36,069 nt of DNA from Gnetum montanum (taxonomy: Eukaryota > Streptophyta > Gnetopsida > Gnetales > Gnetaceae). The notes under the pieces are model-generated. The model had not been told where the DNA came from. It worked only from the letters and a program-made list of their open reading frames with translations, and ran no database searches. Positions 30,538 through 36,069 of this stretch are shown here, piece by piece. Position 1 is the first letter of the stretch, and each line of letters begins with the position of its first letter. The DNA lies in assembly GCA_015680685.1 (NCBI GenBank), contig MNCI01001882.1, positions 1 through 36,069 of the forward strand, in the 5' to 3' direction. The translations under genes were made by a program, and so were the position numbers.

Positions 30538-33500
30538 ATGGGCAAGGGAAAAGAGGTAGAGGGTTAGGGGAGGAAGGGTCCCAACCTAACCTTCGCGGAG
30601 GAAACTGAGGCGATGCTGCAGGCCTGCCTAGGCCAAAGATCCTGTCATGGCCTGTGACGTCTCACAGGTAGGCTACAATCCCTGTCTTTGCTGTTATTTC
30701 TGTGTCTCTTATTTTTGTTTGTAGAGTACAGTCCCGGCGTATACGCCGAGCATAGAGGGCTCTTAGACGTATGGGGTTTCTTGCGGCATATACGCCGAGT
30801 GTCGTTTTATAGCGTAAAGTTGTCGGCGTAAACATTTTCTATGTACTGGAATACCAGCATAAGCCATGGCGCCATGAGTTTCTTGTGCAGTCCTGTCAGC
30901 GTGATTCACCTATTTTACCAGCGTAAATTTTGTTTACTGTGACGGCGTATACACTTAGGGTTTATTCGGCGTATACGTTGTTAGCCTGCAGTTGTCTTTC
31001 AGCGTAAATTTGTTTTTCCCCTTTCTAGCGTAAACTTATTTATTCCGTGTTGGCGTAGACTGTTTACGCTTAAATCGGGCTGCGGTGTATACGCCGAGGG
31101 TTTCGTAGGCGCATACGCTGAGCGTAAGACAGTTGATTTTCGGCGTCTACGCTGCGCTAGGCAGCCTCTACGCTCAGTGCACAACGTATACGCTGAGTGT
31201 GAACCACGTTTTTGCGCTAAGTGTGAATAGCCTTGCTAGCATATATGCTAATCTATGGGGTGTATACGCTGAACGCAAACAGTTAGTAAAATTTTTCCAG
31301 ATTTTTAAATGTCGATTTATGATGTAAACTTTCACTTTTTTTGGGCTAATCTGTCATGGCATCATGATTGTTTATAGGGACAGCAAACGCTTCCTCATCG
31401 TTATCGAACTTGTCGGGGTATTAACATGGGTTGGCCCTGTTGAGGAAGGTAACGTTCCCCTAGATCTGACCGTGGATGAAAACGGGGTTTGGTTCAGGGG
31501 AGGTGCGTGTGGATTTCTGTCCTTCCTATTGGACAATTTCGAGGTGGCTATCTGGTCAAACTTTGATGAGGTGACTGCACGGAGTGTGCTTGAAGAGATG
31601 CTGCCAGGGGCTGCGGAGGGTGTCATGGTTTTTATACAGGTCATCGATGAGGGGCCTTTTGTTAACGAAGATGGTACTACGCGTGGGCCCCGAGCCACAT
31701 GCCCATTAACGCGCGTGTGGGCACTATTGCCGCGAGGGTTGGATTATCTCAACAATACGTTGTTCATAGTTGCCCGTGCACATACATTATTCCAGAACCC
31801 TCCCGGCATGGTGTATCGAGTGGCCAGGTAGGCATTTTTCAGTTTACTATTTCCTTTCACTGTTCAGTGCTCGTTTCTTGTTATGACCCATATTTGCTTA
31901 CAGGCCGAAGACCCACCCGGATGGGACACTCATTGAAGATGAAGGATTAGCCCTTACTCGCACTACTCTGGAAGCATTTATGATGGGCCCCACCCTTCGT
32001 GGGACTGTGCTGAGGAAAAAGAAGGGTTCGATGGTCCACTTTCATAAGCAGTTCTCTAGAGCATTTGCGATGTGCAAGGCTCGTGGGTGGCTTCATGAAG
32101 ACTGGACTGACAACGGGCCAGTTTTCTCTCGTGATCTTGGCAGCATGTCTAGATCTACCACTAACGGTAAAGGATAACATTTCCTAGATGTGTTAGTGGG
32201 TTTGTTCAATTGTTTTGATTTACGCTGATACAACCACTTTACTTTGCTTTTACAGTTGATGTACCTTCTGGTGAGGATCCAGTGACCACTGGGCAAACCG
32301 AGATGACTTTGTCGATGAAGTTCGGAGGGGTGGAAAAGGCCCAGAAGTCATTATGAAATCTTGCTCCTCCATCCCTCGCTCATTGCCTAGATGATGCTGG
32401 GCTCATGGAGCTTTTTATGACCCCAAGTCCTGATGTTTCCATTGGGGAGATGATCGGGATTGTAGACTCCTTTAATGAGTCTGTATCATACTACAACACT
32501 CGGATTAAGGGTGTGAAGGTAGTTTTCCATCTATCGCCCGAGTTCTTTTCGAACCTATTTGGCGTGTCGGTGGATGGCCTGAATGTAGTATTAGACAGAG
32601 CTCATAAAGAGCTCCAGACGATTTGGGAGTTGGAGGATTGGCTAGGCGTGGCTAAGGGGGCCAAGGGATTCCCGATGCAGGGGAAGGCGAAGGTTGTGGA
32701 AGTGAACGAACTATATCCCCTGTTCAGAGCACGGGTATTTCCCAAAACGCTTTCCCAGGTGAGGTGCCTTGGGGTTGAGGCTGTTCGTGTCATGCAGACT
32801 ATTTTGGAAACAGGCATGCGGTATAACTGGGCATGATTTTTATTGTCAGGCATGCACAAGGAGATAGTGCGATTGCGCTCGAATGTCGAGGTGCAATCCC
32901 ATTTCACCTTTTCATTCTTCACTGGTTATCTTCGCCGTTTTGCCGAGTTCCTGGTAGTTCACGCCGATAACAAGTTTGTCCTGCGGGATCGGGGTCAACT
33001 ATCCCGCCCATGGATCAATCACCTGTATGACACAACCAAATCCCAAGATGCACCTGAAGGCATCAATGAATCTGCTTCTGTTACCATAGGGGGATCATCT
33101 GGCGGTTCAATCCACACGTGTGAAAGTTTGGGGTTGGAGCCAGATGAGGTGCCTTACACTGCTAGAAGGGCAGAACGGGTCATCAAGGAAACCGTTGGCC
33201 AAGCTAAGGCGAAGCTAAAGAGGCCTGCGCGCCCAGCTAAGGAGGTCTCCGGTGTGAGCCAGCCACGCGTGAAGCGGATACTCGCCTGCTCATTACTTTA
33301 GCCTTTTCATTTTGTTTATAACTTTTACCTCAAACGCTTACATATCGGTGGTATTTTTTGGCTTGATATTTAAAGCAGTAAGGAAGCAGGCTTTAGAGAC
33401 GATCATGGAGGAGGAGGAAACCAATACAGAGAAAAAACAACGAGGAAGAACACACAGAGAAGAGCCAAGGTGGAGGGACGGAGGAGTTAAGGGAGAAAAC

Positions 33501-34961
33501 TACAGAAATTAAGCCGTTGGATGACCAAGGCAGTGTCGATCAAATGATCCGCAGGTTTCTTCAGGGAGATTTGGATTTAGGTGCTCCCCCAGGGGGTGAC
33601 GAAGGGCACGGTATGTTTTTTCCTTTTATCCTGTTTTGATTTCTCCTATCAGTTGTCATTTTTGTGGTATTATTATTTTTGTTATGATTTTTTTGTGTTT
33701 TTATCTTGTCCAGATGAAGGTAGCGAGACCAGAACGGTGCTTTTGGATGTACCGATGAAGACGGTTCCCCTGGAGAGGACCGTTGAGGTTAGTTCATCGC
33801 ATACCCGTGGGCCATTTACTTGGTCTAAAATGCCAAGCAAAATGGATTTTGTGGCTGGACTTGCGGAAGAAGTCGTTGAACGAATCTAGGAGGCCCACCC
33901 TGACATAGGTATATATTATTTAAAGGTTTGGGACTTCACATCCTCTTTATATTGTCCTAACATTTGTATTTTTCACGTGGATAGGAGCTAAATTGAGATG
34001 GGATCACTCTGAGAGTGTTAGCATAGAAAGTTTAACCGCACTTTCCCCAGAAGTGGAACAAGTGCCAAGGCCTGTTTATGATGGAGTTGCGGAAGGCTTT
34101 GTGCACAATGCTAAATCGTTATGGACCTGTAGGCGTTCTGTTGAGCAGTTGTGGCTACAAATTCAGGTAAAAGAAAAGGAAGTCTCTGAGTTGTCAGCAG
34201 AGCGTGACAATCTGAAGGCCCGGTACGAGTTTGCCGCTGCAAGGCTAAGCGGTGATCACTCTTGGTGAATGTCCGAGGTCACGTATACAAGATATTGGAA
34301 TTTGCTGAATCGTCATGCATCGCTGACTCAGAGAATGGTTGAGCGCAAAGCCCAAATTGATCTCCTGAACCTTAAATGTCAGGATTGGAAAGCTTTTGCT
34401 TCCAAGGTTCGTAAGTGGGGTCAGGATGAGAAGAAACACAAACATTACTACAAGAAGTCGCTAAAAGAGGTGTCCATCGAAAAGTGGCAACTCGAGATGT
34501 TTGTGGAGGGTTTGGGTTTGCATTCCGCTTTCGATACTTTTGCTCAGAATACAACTGTGGAAATGGAGGCGCCTACAAGGGTGATCACAACTACTTCTGG
34601 GGAAGTGTCGGTTGGTGAATTTCCTCTGAAACGTCCTACCTGGTCAGCTGTTGACAAGGGGAAAACTTTGGCAGACATTGACTTAGGCCTGGATGGGACA
34701 GACTGGGCTAGCGTTTCAAAGGAAGAAATCCTTCGTCGGCTGGAGTTTGGCTTGGGGGGATCTCCTATGATAAGCATTTTTTTCTTATGAAGTTAGTTTA
34801 TTGGATAACGTTTAACATTTTGACATTCACTTATCCTTATGCTGGTTGTTTGTTCTCAGGATGAAGGTGGTGATGATGCTCAAGAGGCTGGCCCCAGTGG
34901 AGCAGGGGCCCCTGACGCTGGTGGATCTAGAAGGGATGACCCTCCTGCCTCGAATGTTTAG
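30538..34961 (+). pseudogene. Multi-exon antisense accessory gene of element C (HAD-like and coiled coil)
   Basis: About eight exons: 30538-30653, 31378-31827, 31904-32166, 32256 to about 33253, about 33390-33610, 33714-33908, 33985-34769 and 34860-34961. GT-AG borders at 31827/31904, 32166/32256, 33610/33714 and 33908/33985 keep the frame exactly. Exon 2 resembles an FCP1/NIF HAD domain (GGACGFLSFLLDNFEVAIWS, then NTLFIVARAHTLFQNPP), but the DxD nucleophile motif is IELV and the later Asp pair is AR, so it cannot be catalytic. Exon 4 (VVFHLSPEFFSNLFGVSV) weakly resembles plant transposon-associated domains. Exon 7 is coiled coil (VKEKEVSELSAERDNLKARY) and exon 8 is acidic. Stops at 30565, 32354, 32834, 33886 and 34266 mostly fit CGA to TGA or CAG to TAG, and the donor at 34770 reads AT in place of GT. 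About 1,040 codons; role unknown. The exon 4/5 border is unsettled. Confidence 0.6.
30690..31290. repeat. GCGTATACGC word cluster in intron 1
   Basis: Perfect or near copies lie at 30737-30746, 30969-30978, about 31085, 31185 and 31259, with many GCGTAAA words between. Composition and motif match the LTR C U3 cluster (24360-24680), on a different side of the element. Confidence 0.75.
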
Positions 34962-35264
34962 TGTTTTAATTTTTTAAGTTTTTGATGTTTTGTCTTTGAC
35001 TTAGATTTATGCGGGAAATGTGACTTGAAAATTCTGAAACGAATGAAAGCAGTTGAAAGCTATAATTGTACAATGTCGTATGTAAGAAATTTTTTGTTGA
35101 TTTTTTAATTTAATTGTGAACATGACACACGACACGATAATGTAAAATGTTTGAGTTTGATCGCACACATGACACGATAATGTAAAATGTTTTTAAGTTT
35201 TACTTCTTTGTTTAAAGCGTAATGTACCGAAGTAACCACATAGAAAGGAAAACAAAGTACGCAC
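34962..35264 (+). repeat. 3' flank of antisense gene with a 40-bp-offset direct repeat
   Basis: The word CACGATAATGTAAAATG lies in a 22-bp identical repeat at 35131-35152 and 35171-35192. The rest is AT-rich with no gene and no clear polyadenylation signal. Confidence 0.7.
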
Positions 35265-35548
35265 TAGTTTAAAGCCATTTCTGGCCCCCCTAAGCGTAGT
35301 TTAAGGCCATTTCAGGCCCCATTGTAATCGAGCAATATTTTGGGTAGAGTGGATAAGTTTCCTGGTGGACCGACCATCTCTAATCATGGCTAGTTTTATG
35401 TCATTGTGGACATGATAGTTTAACATCTTTCCGAACAACGAGTGTTGTTTAATTTTAATCTTTTTGCTGTTTATTATTATTATTTTTTGTGTTTTGTGTT
35501 TTATTGTAGTTTAGTGTCATTTCGGACGTATTATAGTTTAACATCTTT
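35265..35548 (+). repeat. AGTTTA-core short repeats downstream of the antisense gene
   Basis: At least six units: about 35265, 35298, 35394, 35420, 35508 and 35534, such as AGTTTAAGGCCATTTCAGGC and AGTTTAGTGTCATTTCGGAC. The same unit lies at the matching place in element A (886-1023). Confidence 0.75.
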
Positions 35549-35920
35549 TCAGACAAGGAATGTTGATCTTATTTTAATTTTTTTTATTCTTTTGATGTTT
35601 ATGTCCTGCGATTTATTAACTGGTATGATTTTGTCTTCGGCGTCCCCTTCGCTGATCACGTTGAATGGTAATTCAGCCCAAGGGACGTCCGATGGAATGG
35701 CTTCTATTTCAGTGTTTTCAGGTGTCTCAGTGTCTGTCATGCTTTCTGTATTTGTTTCTGTATGAGGAGGTGTGCGTAAAGTGTCTGACGTAGGCGTTTC
35801 AATTTTAGGAGGTTTTTGTCCCGTGTTTGAAGGCTTACTGTTTACCGGTGGTTGCAGATTTTCATCGTTTCGGCTAGGCTTTTCGATCTCGACTTCCGAG
35901 CCCTGATCTATGTCCATATG
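35549..35920 (-). pseudogene. Element C post-protease linker, end of gag-pro
   Basis: A minus-strand frame of 122 codons reads MDIDQGSEVEIEKPS, then a Thr/Pro/Glu-rich stretch, then DVPWAELPFNVISEGDAEDK. GSEVEIE and WAELPF match the element A linker after its protease (1421 down to about 1330), so this is the C-terminal tail of gag-pro of the same family. The protease itself should lie directly upstream on the - strand, but the sequence is broken by N at 35921. The ORF is open and without lesions here. GT words near 35845 (AACAGTAAGCC on the - strand) could be splice donors, but none can be chosen. Confidence 0.65.
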
Positions 35921-35922
35921 NA

Positions 35923-36069
35923 GGTGACCAGTTCCCTACATCTGCCGACTTCCTAGTGGTCGACGAGATACCAGGGTTCAACCTAATATTAGGGAGACCC
36001 TGGTTGGCCCAACTTAGAGCCATCTCCTCCCCCATACACCAAGAAATTCACCTGCCTTATGAGGGTGGC
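35923..36069 (+). pseudogene. Protease fragment of the same family, after the N join
   Basis: Forty-nine open codons: GDQFPTSADFLVVDEIPGFN, then LILGRPWLAQL, ending HLPYEGG at the window edge. It is closely similar to the element A protease (NLILGRSWLAQL, HLPYVGG). It lies on the + strand although the linker that should follow it (35917 down to 35549) is on the - strand. A short block in the wrong orientation would explain this. The catalytic D-x-G part is not included. Confidence 0.75.

Noticed and set aside
30655-30677. CAG/GTAGGC as donor of exon 1
   Set aside because: It is the better consensus, but it includes an in-frame TGA and gives the wrong phase for exon 2. The GT at 30654 fits the phase; the choice remains open.
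32759-32849. 91-bp intron with CAG/GTGAGG donor and TTGTCAG acceptor
   Set aside because: Removing it would shift the frame. Reading through keeps one frame from 32405 to 33301 with a single TGA that fits CGA to TGA, so I treat it as exon.
35442-35765. 107-residue plus-strand hydrophobic frame
   Set aside because: It overlaps the conserved minus-strand linker and AGTTTA repeats; it is a shadow frame.

Overview
This window looks like intergenic DNA of a large plant genome and is almost entirely nested LTR retrotransposons. I found no intact host gene, rRNA, tRNA or CRISPR array. Nothing fixes the species. A large-genome seed plant, perhaps a gymnosperm, is a guess from the density and age of Ty3/gypsy DNA. 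Five single N bases (10812, 11219, 28712, 28787, 35921) are contig joins, and the blocks they bound look misplaced.

Two element groups are present. The older, AT-rich group (elements 1 and 2) is Athila-like. Element 1 (+ strand, 6617 to about 11460) keeps protease, RT, RNase H and integrase remnants, a polypurine tract and an LTR start. Element 2 (- strand, 18318 down to about 15866) keeps integrase, a 3' region and an LTR start. The younger group (elements A, B, C, all - strand) belongs to the Tat/Ogre side of Ty3/gypsy, as shown by a second, archaeal-type RNase H after the usual one. Their LTRs share ends and a promoter: A 5' LTR 4929-6616, B 3' LTR 18319-19913, C 3' LTR 23665-24817. A sits inside element 1's protease gene, B inside element 2, and C inside B's pol gene.

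Layout: 1-6616 element A (3' end of an antisense gene, then protease, gag and 5' LTR, read on -); 6617-11460 element 1; 11818-14680 a decayed coiled-coil ORF of another element, followed by a promoter-like block; 15866-18318 element 2; 18319-23664 element B; 23665-36069 element C.

The most interesting object is in element C. Between the gag-pro part and the RT part, and on the opposite strand, lies a gene of about eight exons (30538-34961). It has its own TATA box and four CGTCA boxes at exact 6-bp spacing. Its first half resembles an FCP1/NIF-type HAD phosphatase domain that has lost its catalytic aspartates; its second half is coiled coil and acidic. Element A carries the matching last exon at the matching place, so the antisense gene seems to be a regular part of this family. 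The C pol ORF begins right after a strong splice acceptor on the - strand (29875). An Ogre-type intron could therefore enclose the antisense gene, and the antisense orientation would explain how the gene's own introns survive retrotransposition.

All coding parts carry lesions. Most stops in the antisense gene and in the 11818-14680 ORF fit single C-to-T changes at CpG or CAG sites, as expected for methylated, silenced elements.
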